Under the pieces are notes generated by a model that did no database searches, was not told the DNA's origin, and was given only the letters and a program-made list of their open reading frames with translations. This document shows positions 45,369 through 54,458 of a DNA stretch of 64,000 nt, piece after piece. Position numbers and translations under genes: made by a program. Within the stretch, counting starts at the first letter, position 1; each line of letters starts with the position of its first letter. Location of the stretch: positions 186,001 to 250,000 of the forward strand of contig NZ_NGNS01000001.1 of NCBI RefSeq assembly GCF_002165625.1. The letters are read 5' to 3'. The DNA is from Neiella marina (GTDB lineage Bacteria; Pseudomonadota; Gammaproteobacteria; Enterobacterales; Neiellaceae).

Positions 45369-46744
45369 CAGAAAAACAGCAAACAGAAATAGCCACCAAA
45401 GACGAGCAACAGCCCTTAGAACAATCCTCGGCGCCAACCACAGAGGAGGTCGAGCAAGCCTTCACCGACGAGGCCGAACGCAGCGCCACTGAGGATGCGA
45501 CGAAAAAGCCGGGTAATGGTGTTGCCGTGACTGCGCTGGTTTTTAGCTTGATTAGCTTTGCTGCGATTATTTTGGGCCTGTTCGCCGTCACCATGGTGTG
45601 GCCAGAGTGGCAGAAGAATCAACAACAGTTTGCCGAATTTAGCGAACAGTTTCAGCGCCGCCAACAAGCAACAATTACCGTGTTTGAACAGCTGACGACC
45701 TCCAATCAAAATCAGCAGCAATCGCTGGATCAGTTTCAAACCCAGTTAGCCGATAGCATGTTAGCTCAGCAACGAATGGAGCAACGTCTGCAACAACTTG
45801 ATGGCCGTAAATCCAATGAGTGGTTGCTGGCCGAAGTCGACTACCTGATCCGGTTGGCGACTCGAAAATTGTGGATGGAGCGCGATGTCAATGGTGCCAA
45901 GGCGCTGTTGAAAAGCGCAGATCTTCGCGTTGCAGAGTTACGCGATCCACAGTTGTTGTCGCTGCGCCGCAGTTTAAGTAACGATATCGCCACGCTTGGT
46001 GCTCTGCCTCGGGTCGATATCGACGGTATCGCGCTGACGCTCGATGGCTTAATTAGCCAACTCGATGTGTTACCCCTAAATGCCCTTGAAATTCCCGACA
46101 GTGTTGGTCCTCAGAACGACCAGGCAGTGACCAATGATCCGTCTGATTGGCGTCAAAATTTGATGCAAAGCTGGCGTCACTTTGTTGATGGCTTTATTGC
46201 TGTCAATCGCCGTGCTGATGGCGCGACGCCATTGCTGCCGCCAGAACAACGTTGGTATCTCCGTGCGAATATTCGCCTGACATTGCAACAAGCACAACTG
46301 GCAGCACTGCGCAATCAGCCGCAACTCTATAGCAACGCCCTTAATCAAAGCGATGATTGGCTCAGAGAGTATTTTGATAACTCAGATAGCGCGGTTCAGT
46401 ACGTTCGCGAAACGCTCGCTGAGCTGGCGATTTCGCCAGTTCGTTTACAGCTGCCAGACGACTTGGAGAGTCGCCAACTCATTATCGGCCTGCTGGCAAC
46501 AGACCATGACGCCGCCACTTCTGACAACGCAGAGTCACAACCATCGACAGACACGGAACAACCGCAAGCTCAGCCAGAACAGCCGACCGAAGCTCCATCT
46601 GACCCAGCTGTGCAAACGCCAGAGACCGAGCAAGAAGTCGAGCAACAAATCGAACCAGAAATTGAACCTGAGTCGCCAGCCGAGCAGGCCGAACCGACAG
46701 ACGAGCCACAATCTGCGACCACTGACGAGGAGCGTGTCCTATGA
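45365..46744 (+). CDS. hemX: HemX-family inner-membrane protein
   Basis: 459 aa. A cytoplasmic Glu/Thr-rich N-terminus, one membrane span (about 52-78), a coiled coil (about 80-150, Gln-rich) and a conserved body with the LLAEVDYLIRLATRKLWMERD segment typical of HemX. The last 80 residues are a Pro/Glu/Gln low-complexity tail, longer than in most relatives. HemX is annotated as a uroporphyrinogen methyltransferase-like protein but lacks the SAM-binding motifs; its role is uncertain. It is coupled to hemD and hemY by 4-bp overlaps. Confidence 0.92.
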   Translation: MTEKQQTEIATKDEQQPLEQSSAPTTEEVEQAFTDEAERSATEDATKKPGNGVAVTALVFSLISFAAIILGLFAVTMVWPEWQKNQQQFAEFSEQFQRRQQATITVFEQLTTSNQNQQQSLDQFQTQLADSMLAQQRMEQRLQQLDGRKSNEWLLAEVDYLIRLATRKLWMERDVNGAKALLKSADLRVAELRDPQLLSLRRSLSNDIATLGALPRVDIDGIALTLDGLISQLDVLPLNALEIPDSVGPQNDQAVTNDPSDWRQNLMQSWRHFVDGFIAVNRRADGATPLLPPEQRWYLRANIRLTLQQAQLAALRNQPQLYSNALNQSDDWLREYFDNSDSAVQYVRETLAELAISPVRLQLPDDLESRQLIIGLLATDHDAATSDNAESQPSTDTEQPQAQPEQPTEAPSDPAVQTPETEQEVEQQIEPEIEPESPAEQAEPTDEPQSATTDEERVL

Positions 46745-47907
46745 TTCGGGTGATCGTCTTGTTGGTCGCGGCGGCTGCAGCCATGGTGTTTGGCCCGGTT
46801 GCTAGCGGCAACAAAGGTTATGTATTGATTGCCTTGGGAGAAACCACGGTTGAAATGACGGTCGTGAGTTTTGTCATCACTCTGATCGGTTTGTTTGTGG
46901 TGATTTTTGTCACTGAGTGGCTGATTAAGAAAATACTCCGAGTAACCAACCAATCGGTGTTATGGCTGAGCAATCGCAAGCAGCGGTTGGCACTGAAGCA
47001 AACAGCCGACGGCTTAGTCGCAGTCGCGGCACAAGACTGGAAGAGTGCGGAGCGACTACTTTCCAAAAGCGCCGATCATAGCCATAGCCCAGAGCTAAAC
47101 TATTTAGTCGCCGCAGAGGCAGCCAAACGCCTTGGTCATGATAAGCGCAGTCAAAAGTACTTCGCTCAAGTCGGCGATGCCGGCCGCCATTCTCTAGCAA
47201 TCGCGATGACCAAGGCGAGATTGGCAGATAATCCGCAAAGTCAGCGCGAAGCTTTGGGCTTGCTGGAGCAATGGCATCGCCACAACCCTAAAAATGCATC
47301 GTTGCTAACTCAACTCAGCGAGTTGTATCAAGTGTTAGAAATGTGGCCGGAGTGGCTGCAAATATTGCCTGAGCTTAAAAAGTACAGTCAGTTATCAGCC
47401 GATTACTTGGCACAAACAGAAGTTAATGCTTACGGCCATTACTTTGAGTTGCTAGCGAGCCAAAAAGGTGTCGAGCCAACCATGAGTTATTGGCAATCAC
47501 TGGCCAGCAAGACCCAACAAAACGGCGATATTCTGGCCAGTTTCAGCCGTGCAATGCGCCGCCACGGCGGCGGCCCCAAGGCCGCTGAGCTGGTTTATCT
47601 GGCACTACTGAAAGCACCGACTCAAACGCTACTAGATGAGTGGTTGCAGTTGCCAGTATCGGACCCAGAACAAAAACTGCAGGAAGTAAAAAAACGAGCA
47701 AAAGGCGATGAAGCCCTGCGCGCCAGCTTGGTGGGTATTACCGCGCTCCATGCTCGTTATTTTGACGAAGCCAGCGACCATTTGAAAAAAGCGCTGCGGC
47801 AGCTAAGTAATCGTCGCGATTACCTAGCATTAGCCGCTTCGATGGAGCAAAACGGCAACTATAGCAGCGCCCTTGAGGCCTATCGCAAAGCCGTTGCTTT
47901 GTCGTGA
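46741..47907 (+). CDS. hemY: HemY, TPR inner-membrane protein of the haem operon
   Basis: 388 aa. Two N-terminal membrane segments (about 2-20 and 40-60) and a TPR-like helical domain (about 85-388) with ELNYLVAAEAAKRLG and ALEAYRKAVA as repeat examples. This is the gammaproteobacterial HemY, unrelated to the Bacillus protoporphyrinogen oxidase of the same name; it is linked to late haem synthesis but has no proven activity. Ends 6 bp from the convergent fre gene, without a terminator. Confidence 0.92.
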   Translation: MIRVIVLLVAAAAAMVFGPVASGNKGYVLIALGETTVEMTVVSFVITLIGLFVVIFVTEWLIKKILRVTNQSVLWLSNRKQRLALKQTADGLVAVAAQDWKSAERLLSKSADHSHSPELNYLVAAEAAKRLGHDKRSQKYFAQVGDAGRHSLAIAMTKARLADNPQSQREALGLLEQWHRHNPKNASLLTQLSELYQVLEMWPEWLQILPELKKYSQLSADYLAQTEVNAYGHYFELLASQKGVEPTMSYWQSLASKTQQNGDILASFSRAMRRHGGGPKAAELVYLALLKAPTQTLLDEWLQLPVSDPEQKLQEVKKRAKGDEALRASLVGITALHARYFDEASDHLKKALRQLSNRRDYLALAASMEQNGNYSSALEAYRKAVALS

Positions 47908-47913
47908 TCGATG

Positions 47914-48612
47914 CTACTCGATAAAGGCAAAAGCATCGGAAAACATCCGCTTGCGCAGCATGCCACGTTCGAGAAATGCATCGCGTGCTACACCAACCAT
48001 CTCAAATCGACCGGCCATGTAGATGTCGTATTCGCTCATATCAGCAAAGTCGGCTAATACTGCTTGGTGAACCTGGCCCGTTTTTCCTTGCCAGCCGGCA
48101 GAGGGTTCTTCAACCACGGCGTATACGGTTAACCAGTCATGGTTCGCCGCCAAGTGTTCAATGCGTGGCCATTCGTACAAGTCGGCTTCTTTGCGAACAC
48201 CCCAGTACAACACCAACGGCTCACGGCGCGGCACATCGATCATGCTCATTAAGATGCTATTAACGTAAGAAAAGCCTGTGCCGCCAGCCATCAGAATGGT
48301 TGGTTCATGACGCTCAGGATGCCAATAGGCATCGCCGCCCGGCAACGAAACCGTTACTTGGTCATTATCACGCAAATAGTCAATGGCTTGCCCTGCGTAG
48401 CTATCTGCTCGCCCAGCACCAATATGCAGCTCCAATACGTCAGCAGAATTAGCGCTAGCTATTGAAAATGGTCGCTTGTCTTCATCTGACAGGTGCAACA
48501 TTAAATACTGCCCAGGTAAGAACTCGACCGCTTCGGTTGGGGTCAAAATTGCACGCTGAACAAAAGGCGTCAGCGCCTCTAGACGGCTTACCGTGCAAGT
48601 CACTTGTTTCAT
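47914..48612 (-). CDS. fre: NAD(P)H-flavin reductase Fre
   Basis: 232 aa ferredoxin-NADP reductase-like enzyme. FAD-binding part: RPFSIASA; NAD(P)H part: GGTGFSYVNSIL and YWGVRKEADLYEW; C-terminal YMAGRFEMV. Fre reduces free flavins with NAD(P)H, supplying FMNH2 for other enzymes including siderophore iron release. It follows ubiD by 21 bp, the E. coli ubiD-fre order; UbiD needs prenylated FMN, so reduced flavin from Fre is a plausible link. Confidence 0.94.
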   Translation of the reverse strand: MKQVTCTVSRLEALTPFVQRAILTPTEAVEFLPGQYLMLHLSDEDKRPFSIASANSADVLELHIGAGRADSYAGQAIDYLRDNDQVTVSLPGGDAYWHPERHEPTILMAGGTGFSYVNSILMSMIDVPRREPLVLYWGVRKEADLYEWPRIEHLAANHDWLTVYAVVEEPSAGWQGKTGQVHQAVLADFADMSEYDIYMAGRFEMVGVARDAFLERGMLRKRMFSDAFAFIE

Positions 48613-48633
48613 CGTTACTCCAGATAAGGCAAC

Positions 48634-50121
48634 TTAGTTGTTGCCATTTAAAATGCCGAGCTCATCCCAAATGGCATCCACTCGATCTTTTACTTCTTGG
48701 CTCATAGTAATCGGCTCACCCCATTCACGATCGGTTTCGCCTGGCCATTTATTGGTCGCATCCATTCCCATTTTCGATCCCAATCCAGCAACCGGAGAAG
48801 CAAAATCAAGATAATCGATCGGGGTATTTTCGATGAGGGTGGTATCCCTCGCCGGATCCATTCGCGTCGTCATCGCCCAAATGACATCCTGCCAATTGCG
48901 AGCATCAATATCATCGTCGCAAACAATAACAAATTTGGTGTACATAAACTGCCGTAAGAACGACCAAACACCCATCATCACCCGCTTGGCATGACCGGCA
49001 TACTGCTTTCGAATGGTGACCACTGCCAACCGATACGAGCAGCCTTCTGGCGGCAAGTAAAAATCAACAATCTCCGGAAACTGCTTTTGTATAATAGGCA
49101 CAAACACTTCGTTTAAAGCGACGCCAAGGACCGCTGGCTCATCGGGCGGCCTGCCGGTGTATGTGCTGTGATAAATTGGCTCTTTGCGCATGGTGATGCG
49201 CTGCACAGTGAATACCGGAAACTGCTCTACTTCATTGTAGTAGCCGGTGTGATCACCATATGGTCCCTCTGGCGCAAATTCCTCAGGTTCGATCACACCT
49301 TCGAGCACAATCTCAGCACTCGCGGGTACTTCCAGATCATTACCGATGCATCGGACAGTTTCAGTTTTATTGCCCCGCAGGAGACCTGCAAAAGCATATT
49401 CTGACATGGTATCAGGGACCGGCGTGACTGCCCCTAAAATGGTTGCTGGATCGGCGCCCAGCGCCACAGACACAGGAAACGGCTCCCCCGGGTGTTGCTG
49501 TTGCCAATCTCGCAAATCCAGCGCTCCGCCGCGATGGGATAACCAACGCATAATCAGCTTATTTTTGGCGAGTAGCTGTTGGCGATAAATACCGAGATTC
49601 TGCCGTTTTGAGCGCGGTCCACGGGTAATGGTCAACCCCCAAGTCACCAATGGCGCAACATCACCAGGCCAGCAGGTCATGATCGGGAGCTTAGTCAGGT
49701 CAACGTCATCGCCTTCAACAACAATCTGCTGACAAGGTGCTTTGCCTAATACTTTGGTTGGCATATTAAGCACTTGCTTATACATGGGCAGTTTTTGCAG
49801 AGCGTCCTTAAAGCTCTTAGGTGGCTCAGGTTCCTTGAGTGACGCTAATAGCTTGCCAACATCCTTCAACGCGCTCACCTCAGTTTGGCCCATGCCCAAC
49901 GCGACCCGTTTCGGGGTGCCGAACAGGTTAGCCAATACTGGCATATCAAACCCTTTTGGATTCTCAAACAACAGCGCAGGACCGCCGGCTCGCAGGGTAC
50001 GATCGGCAATTTCAGTCATTTCCAAATTAGGGTCAATTTGCTGTGAAATTCGCTTTAGTTCGCCGAGCGACTCAAGTTGGTCGAGAAAGTCTCTCAGATC
50101 CTTGTATTTCATAATGGCCAC
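48634..50121 (-). CDS. ubiD: 3-octaprenyl-4-hydroxybenzoate decarboxylase UbiD
   Basis: 495 aa from a GTG at 50121 (an ATG follows three codons later; the E. coli protein has the same MxxMKYxDLRDF layout, so either may be used). UbiD decarboxylates the polyprenyl-hydroxybenzoate ring in ubiquinone synthesis, using prenylated FMN made by UbiX and a metal. Conserved blocks include GITR-type WGLTITRGP, the [15 protein letters not shown] segment with the acid residues, and [14 protein letters not shown]. Operon with fre. Confidence 0.96.
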   Translation of the reverse strand: MAIMKYKDLRDFLDQLESLGELKRISQQIDPNLEMTEIADRTLRAGGPALLFENPKGFDMPVLANLFGTPKRVALGMGQTEVSALKDVGKLLASLKEPEPPKSFKDALQKLPMYKQVLNMPTKVLGKAPCQQIVVEGDDVDLTKLPIMTCWPGDVAPLVTWGLTITRGPRSKRQNLGIYRQQLLAKNKLIMRWLSHRGGALDLRDWQQQHPGEPFPVSVALGADPATILGAVTPVPDTMSEYAFAGLLRGNKTETVRCIGNDLEVPASAEIVLEGVIEPEEFAPEGPYGDHTGYYNEVEQFPVFTVQRITMRKEPIYHSTYTGRPPDEPAVLGVALNEVFVPIIQKQFPEIVDFYLPPEGCSYRLAVVTIRKQYAGHAKRVMMGVWSFLRQFMYTKFVIVCDDDIDARNWQDVIWAMTTRMDPARDTTLIENTPIDYLDFASPVAGLGSKMGMDATNKWPGETDREWGEPITMSQEVKDRVDAIWDELGILNGNN

Positions 50122-50183
50122 GTAGAAAAGTTGAGGAGTCAGTATAGTGAGGTTATGAAAGCAACCCTAGGTTGCTCAGCAGT

Positions 50184-51083
50184 TTAACGGTGATGCAACG
50201 CCAACGGTTCAAGCACATAGCCACTTCGTTCAATTGCCAGTTTGGCAAAACGGTCGGCCGGGCTATCAAGCTGTTTCAACTGCAATTTACGATGTAGTTC
50301 CTGAAGCGTTTGTTGACTACCATACTTGGCCAACGACACCGCAGACACCGGGCCAATGCGCTCGTCATAAAGGCCATCAACCATTAACTGCTGAACGTCC
50401 GCATCCGGGCCGAAGTGAATGGCCAGTACCGGCATTGCTGCAACAGCCAAGTCGCCATGCTTGGCAGCTTCAACTAACAGTTGCTTAGCCGTGGTTTGAT
50501 CGAAACGCTGTGGTATTTCGCGCAGGCTATTTAAGGTCGCTTCCCGCTCGCCGCGGGCGATCACTTGTCGCAGTAAATCAGCTCGCTCACAGCGCAGTGC
50601 TAACGCAGCTAAGACAGTAGAGTTGACGCCATCAAACACACCATCCACAGCACATGCGGGAAAATCTTGCCGACTTAACCAATACAGCTGTCGCTGTTGC
50701 GATAACACCAGCCAGTCAGACCAAGAAGGGATGGCTCGCTGATTTGCTCGAGTGATCAACAGCTCTGCGGTATGTTGAATCAACTGATGACCACTATTTT
50801 GCCAACGTATCGCCCAAGATCGCTGAGCCTCGGTCAGAGGCATCACTTGCGCTGCTAGATGTTGCATGTGCTGCAGCACTGCTAGCTCAATCGCAGCATC
50901 ATTAGACGCAGTTTGATTTAAATGAGTTGGCTCTAAAGCAAGCGGATCAAGCCGGGCTTGGGCAAATGATTGCTGGAAATCTGTACTATGGGCGAGTTCA
51001 TCACTGAGATCAGAGGCCTGGCAGGCTAAGCTCGAAATGAGCAGCCCGATGCCGACACTCAACGCCTTCATGGCAGTTTTCAT
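50184..51083 (-). CDS. Unknown exported alpha-helical protein
   Basis: 299 aa from the ATG at 51083; the open frame reaches 51197 but that end lies in the rho terminator region and has no leader character. A signal peptide (MKTAMKALSVGIGLLISSLA, cut near ACQA-SD) points to the periplasm. The body is helical with Leu/Ala-rich stretches, and the C-terminal half (about 180-290) resembles HEAT/ankyrin-type helical repeats (AKHGDLAVAAMPVLAIHFG). No catalytic motif is recognised. It lies between rho and ubiD on the same strand. Confidence 0.65.
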   Translation of the reverse strand: MKTAMKALSVGIGLLISSLACQASDLSDELAHSTDFQQSFAQARLDPLALEPTHLNQTASNDAAIELAVLQHMQHLAAQVMPLTEAQRSWAIRWQNSGHQLIQHTAELLITRANQRAIPSWSDWLVLSQQRQLYWLSRQDFPACAVDGVFDGVNSTVLAALALRCERADLLRQVIARGEREATLNSLREIPQRFDQTTAKQLLVEAAKHGDLAVAAMPVLAIHFGPDADVQQLMVDGLYDERIGPVSAVSLAKYGSQQTLQELHRKLQLKQLDSPADRFAKLAIERSGYVLEPLALHHR

Positions 51084-51173
51084 CCGTTGGCCAAATCCCA
51101 GTTTGTGTGGTGAGGTAGAGTTAGTTATTAGTGCAGCACTCGCCGGCTGCTTATTAATCGACCATTCTGCACT

Positions 51174-51215
51174 AAAAAGGGCAGTAAAAGCTAGCATTTA
51201 GCCCCTACTGCCCTT
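51174..51215 (-). terminator. rho terminator
   Basis: On the minus strand AAGGGCAGTA and TACTGCCCTT (arms at 51206-51215 and 51177-51186) form a 10-bp stem with a 19-nt loop, followed by a TTTTT run. It lies 18 bp past the rho stop. Confidence 0.7.
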
Positions 51216-51232
51216 GATAAGACCGCTAAATC

Positions 51233-52492
51233 TTATTTTTTCTTCATCGCTTCGAAAAAATCATCATTGGTTTTGGTCATTGCCAACTTATCGATGAGGA
51301 ATTCCATACCACTGATTTCATCCATTGGGTGAATGATTTTTCGCAAAATCCACATCTTCTGAAGCTCATCAGGGGTGGTAAGCAACTCTTCGCGGCGAGT
51401 GCCGGAGCGATTGATATTGATCGCTGGGAACACGCGTTTTTCAGCAATTTTACGATCCAAATGCACTTCCATATTACCGGTGCCTTTGAACTCTTCGTAA
51501 ATCACTTCATCCATCTTCGAACCGGTGTCGATCAATGCAGTTGCCAAGATGGTCAAGCTACCACCTTCCTCTACATTACGAGCCGCGCCGAAGAAACGTT
51601 TTGGTTTATGCAGCGCATTAGCGTCAACACCACCGGTCAAAACCTTACCAGACGAAGGGATCACCGTGTTGTAGGCTCGCGCTAAACGAGTGATGGAATC
51701 AAGCAGGATAACCACGTCTTTTTTGTGTTCAACCAAGCGCTTGGCTTTCTCAATCACCATTTCAGCAACTTGCACGTGACGGCTCGCTGGCTCATCAAAA
51801 GTAGAAGCAACCACTTCACCTTTGACCAAACGTTTCATCTCAGTCACTTCTTCTGGTCGCTCGTCAATCAGCAGTACCATCAGTTCGCATTCTGGGTGGT
51901 TAGCAGCAATCGATTGTGCCAAATTCTGCAGCAGAATCGTTTTACCTGCTTTTGGTGGCGCCACAATCAAACCACGCTGGCCTTTACCAGTTGGCGATGC
52001 TAGGTCCAGAACTCGCGCAGTAATATCTTCTGTTGAACCATTACCACGCTCCATCCGCATCCGCTCAGCAGCATGCAATGGCGTCAGGTTTTCAAAGAGG
52101 ATTTTATTACGGGAATTTTCAGGGCGGTCGAAGTTGACTTCATTGACTTTCAACAGGGCAAAATAGCGTTCACCTTCTTTCGGAGGGCGAATCTTGCCAG
52201 CGATGGTGTCACCAGTTCGCAAATTGAAGCGGCGAATTTGGCTTGGAGAAACATAGATATCATCCGGGCCAGCCAAGTAAGAGCTGTCGGCACTACGTAA
52301 AAAGCCAAAACCATCCTGCAAAATCTCTAGCACACCGCTACCGAAGATATCTTCGCCACCTTTAGCATGTGTTTTGAGAATGGTAAAAATGATGTCTTGT
52401 TTGCGTAAGCGGGCCAGGTTGTCCAAGCCTTTGCTTTCGCCTAGAGCAATCAGCTCTGATACTGGGGTATTTTTTAACTCGGTTAGGTGCAT
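51233..52492 (-). CDS. rho: Transcription termination factor Rho
   Basis: 419 aa from the ATG at 52492, exactly the E. coli length ([18 protein letters not shown]); an in-frame extension to a TTG at 52591 is rejected. N-terminal RNA-binding cold-shock-like domain ([19 protein letters not shown]), then the RecA-type ATPase with Walker A APPKAGKT, Walker B VVILLDS and the Q/R loops around [19 protein letters not shown]. Hexameric RNA translocase that ends untranslated transcripts. Its leader of about 165 bp contains a 13-bp inverted repeat next to trxA. Confidence 0.98.
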   Translation of the reverse strand: MHLTELKNTPVSELIALGESKGLDNLARLRKQDIIFTILKTHAKGGEDIFGSGVLEILQDGFGFLRSADSSYLAGPDDIYVSPSQIRRFNLRTGDTIAGKIRPPKEGERYFALLKVNEVNFDRPENSRNKILFENLTPLHAAERMRMERGNGSTEDITARVLDLASPTGKGQRGLIVAPPKAGKTILLQNLAQSIAANHPECELMVLLIDERPEEVTEMKRLVKGEVVASTFDEPASRHVQVAEMVIEKAKRLVEHKKDVVILLDSITRLARAYNTVIPSSGKVLTGGVDANALHKPKRFFGAARNVEEGGSLTILATALIDTGSKMDEVIYEEFKGTGNMEVHLDRKIAEKRVFPAININRSGTRREELLTTPDELQKMWILRKIIHPMDEISGMEFLIDKLAMTKTNDDFFEAMKKK

Positions 52493-52659
52493 CTTGGGAT
52501 CTGCTACACGTCGGTTATGTTGGAATAAGTAAATTGCATAGTGACGCGCATTGCGCACCACGGAGAAAAGACTTTGGAATTTCCCGGCCAAATAAGCCGC
52601 AAGAAGGGAACTCAGTTAGATGTAAAGTAACACCTATAATTGGATTCGTCCAGAAAGAT

Positions 52660-52702
52660 AGTCATAAAGGCTAACGATTTAACACAGCAAGCCTTTATGA
52701 CT
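52660..52702. terminator. 13-bp perfect hairpin between trxA and rho
   Basis: AGTCATAAAGGCT (52660-52672) and AGCCTTTATGACT (52690-52702), 17-nt loop, 7 bp from the trxA stop. The T-tract (CTTTTTATT) follows on the plus strand; on the minus strand, where trxA ends, the tail is only ATCTTTC. Most simply the trxA terminator, but its better orientation is the opposite one. Confidence 0.65.
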
Positions 52703-52709
52703 CTTTTTA

Positions 52710-53036
52710 TTACAAGTTTTCGTTGATGAACTCAACGAGTTGGCCTTTTGACAAAGCACCAACTTTAGTCGCTGCCACGTTGCCATCTTTGAACAACAGC
52801 AGCGTAGGAATGCCGCGAATACCGAATTTCGGTGCAGTTTCGGCATTGTCATCAATATTTAATTTAGCGATGGTTAGTTTGCCATCGAACTCGCCAGCAA
52901 CTTCATCCAGAATTGGCGCGATCATTTTACAAGGGCCACACCACTCCGCCCAAAAGTCAACCAGCACAGGGCCGCTGGCTTTTAATACATCGTCTTCAAA
53001 ACTGGCATCTGTCACGTGGACAATTTTGTCGCTCAT
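52710..53036 (-). CDS. trxA: Thioredoxin 1 (TrxA)
   Basis: 108 aa from the ATG at 53036, fixed by GGAG 9 bp upstream; an ATG at 53048 is less likely. Active site WCGPC with Cys33 and Cys36, and the cis-proline in [11 protein letters not shown]. It is the main cytoplasmic dithiol reductant for ribonucleotide reductase, methionine sulfoxide reductase and others. It lies between rho and rhlB in the conserved order, divergent from rhlB. Confidence 0.98.
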   Translation of the reverse strand: MSDKIVHVTDASFEDDVLKASGPVLVDFWAEWCGPCKMIAPILDEVAGEFDGKLTIAKLNIDDNAETAPKFGIRGIPTLLLFKDGNVAATKVGALSKGQLVEFINENL

Positions 53037-53093
53037 CGATTGCTCCAAAAATATAGGGTTGGGTCGCTTTCAGTTCAGACACTATATATGGCG

Positions 53094-53108
53094 ATAGATT
53101 GGATCTAT
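53094..53108. promoter_or_regulatory. Palindrome in the trxA/rhlB divergent promoter region
   Basis: ATAGAT-TGG-ATCTAT, 6-bp perfect arms, in the 122-bp gap between trxA and rhlB next to an AT-rich TATATA stretch that may be the trxA -10 region. Operator function is a guess. Confidence 0.3.
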
Positions 53109-53158
53109 TTCAAGTCGTGTTGTTTATTATTTTAACTTTAACCTGATATGCTTACCGG

Positions 53159-54448
53159 ATGAGCAAAACACATTTAACAGAACAGCGCTTTAGCGAATTT
53201 CCGCTACACCCTAAGGTGTTAGGCGCACTCACCGAAAAAGGGTTCGACTTCTGCACCCCGATTCAGGCTAAAACCCTACCCTTGGCGTTGGACGGAAAAG
53301 ACGTTGCCGGCCAAGCACAAACTGGTACAGGGAAGACCATTGCGTTTTTAGCCGCTACTTTTCACCATTTACTCAACAACCCTTGTCGGGAAGATCGACC
53401 ATCGAATCATCCTCGAGCAGTGATTGTTGCCCCAACTCGCGAATTGGTCATTCAGATCCATAACGATGCCGAGTTGATGGCCAAACACAGCGACATCAAA
53501 CTACAAGTGGTTTATGGCGGTGAAGGTTACGACATTCAGCGTCAGCGCTTGCAACAAGGCGTCGATGTATTAGTAGCCACCATGGGCCGTCTGATCGATT
53601 ACTTTAAGCAAGGCGTGATTAGCCTTGATGATGTTCAAGTCGTGGTACTTGATGAAGCAGATCGAATGTTTGACCTCGGTTTCATCAAAGATATCCGCTA
53701 TATGATGCGCCGCCTGCCGCCACCAACTGAGCGTTTGAACCTACTGTATTCAGCGACGCTGTCGTACAAAGTTCGTGAATTGGCCTATGAACACATGAAT
53801 GAGCCAACTCATGTGCAAATCGAACCTGAGCGTAAGACTGCAGAGAAAATTCAAGAAGAGCTGTTCTATCCGTCGAATGAAGACAAGATGACCTTGTTGC
53901 TGACTTTGATGGAAGAAGAATGGCCCGACAAGGCCATTGTCTTTGGCAACACCAAACATGGTTGCGAAAAGATCTGGGGCGCCTTAGCCGGTGAAGAACA
54001 CCGAGTTGGCTTGCTAACTGGCGATGTGCCTCAACGTAAACGTCTCAAGATCCTCGAGCAATTCACTCAAGGTGAATTGGATATTCTGGTCGCCACTGAT
54101 GTAGCAGCGCGTGGGCTTCACATCCCAGCGGTCACTCATGTGTTCAATTATGACTTGCCAGACGATGCTGAAGACTACGTTCACCGCATTGGCCGAACTG
54201 GCCGAGCAGGTGCCAGCGGTCACGCCATTAGCTTTGCCTGTGAGCAGTATGCGATTAATTTGCCAGCCATTGAGTCCTACATTGCTCATGAAATTCCAGT
54301 GACTCAATATGATGCCAGTGCATTGCTGACCGACATCAAACCGGCAAAGCATATGCCACGTACTCGCCAGGTTAACCAAAGTGGCCGCAAACGTTCGCGT
54401 AGCGGTGGCAACAGTAACCGGCGGCCACAGGGAAAACCGTCTAAGTAG
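53159..54448 (+). CDS. rhlB: DEAD-box RNA helicase RhlB
   Basis: 429 aa. Q motif [14 protein letters not shown], Walker [13 protein letters not shown] ([13 protein letters not shown]), SAT, and motif [12 protein letters not shown]. The Lys/Arg-rich end (about 400-429, [17 protein letters not shown]) binds RNA. RhlB is the degradosome helicase that feeds structured RNA to PNPase via RNase E. It is adjacent to trxA and followed by gppA after 10 bp, as in E. coli. Confidence 0.97.
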   Translation: MSKTHLTEQRFSEFPLHPKVLGALTEKGFDFCTPIQAKTLPLALDGKDVAGQAQTGTGKTIAFLAATFHHLLNNPCREDRPSNHPRAVIVAPTRELVIQIHNDAELMAKHSDIKLQVVYGGEGYDIQRQRLQQGVDVLVATMGRLIDYFKQGVISLDDVQVVVLDEADRMFDLGFIKDIRYMMRRLPPPTERLNLLYSATLSYKVRELAYEHMNEPTHVQIEPERKTAEKIQEELFYPSNEDKMTLLLTLMEEEWPDKAIVFGNTKHGCEKIWGALAGEEHRVGLLTGDVPQRKRLKILEQFTQGELDILVATDVAARGLHIPAVTHVFNYDLPDDAEDYVHRIGRTGRAGASGHAISFACEQYAINLPAIESYIAHEIPVTQYDASALLTDIKPAKHMPRTRQVNQSGRKRSRSGGNSNRRPQGKPSK

Positions 54449-54458
54449 TGTTTGGCTT

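Noticed and set aside
52493-52591. 33-residue in-frame extension of Rho, possibly a leader peptide like rhoL
   Set aside because: It opens with a TTG, lacks a ribosome site and is in frame with rho rather than a separate short ORF; the 419-aa form matches E. coli exactly.
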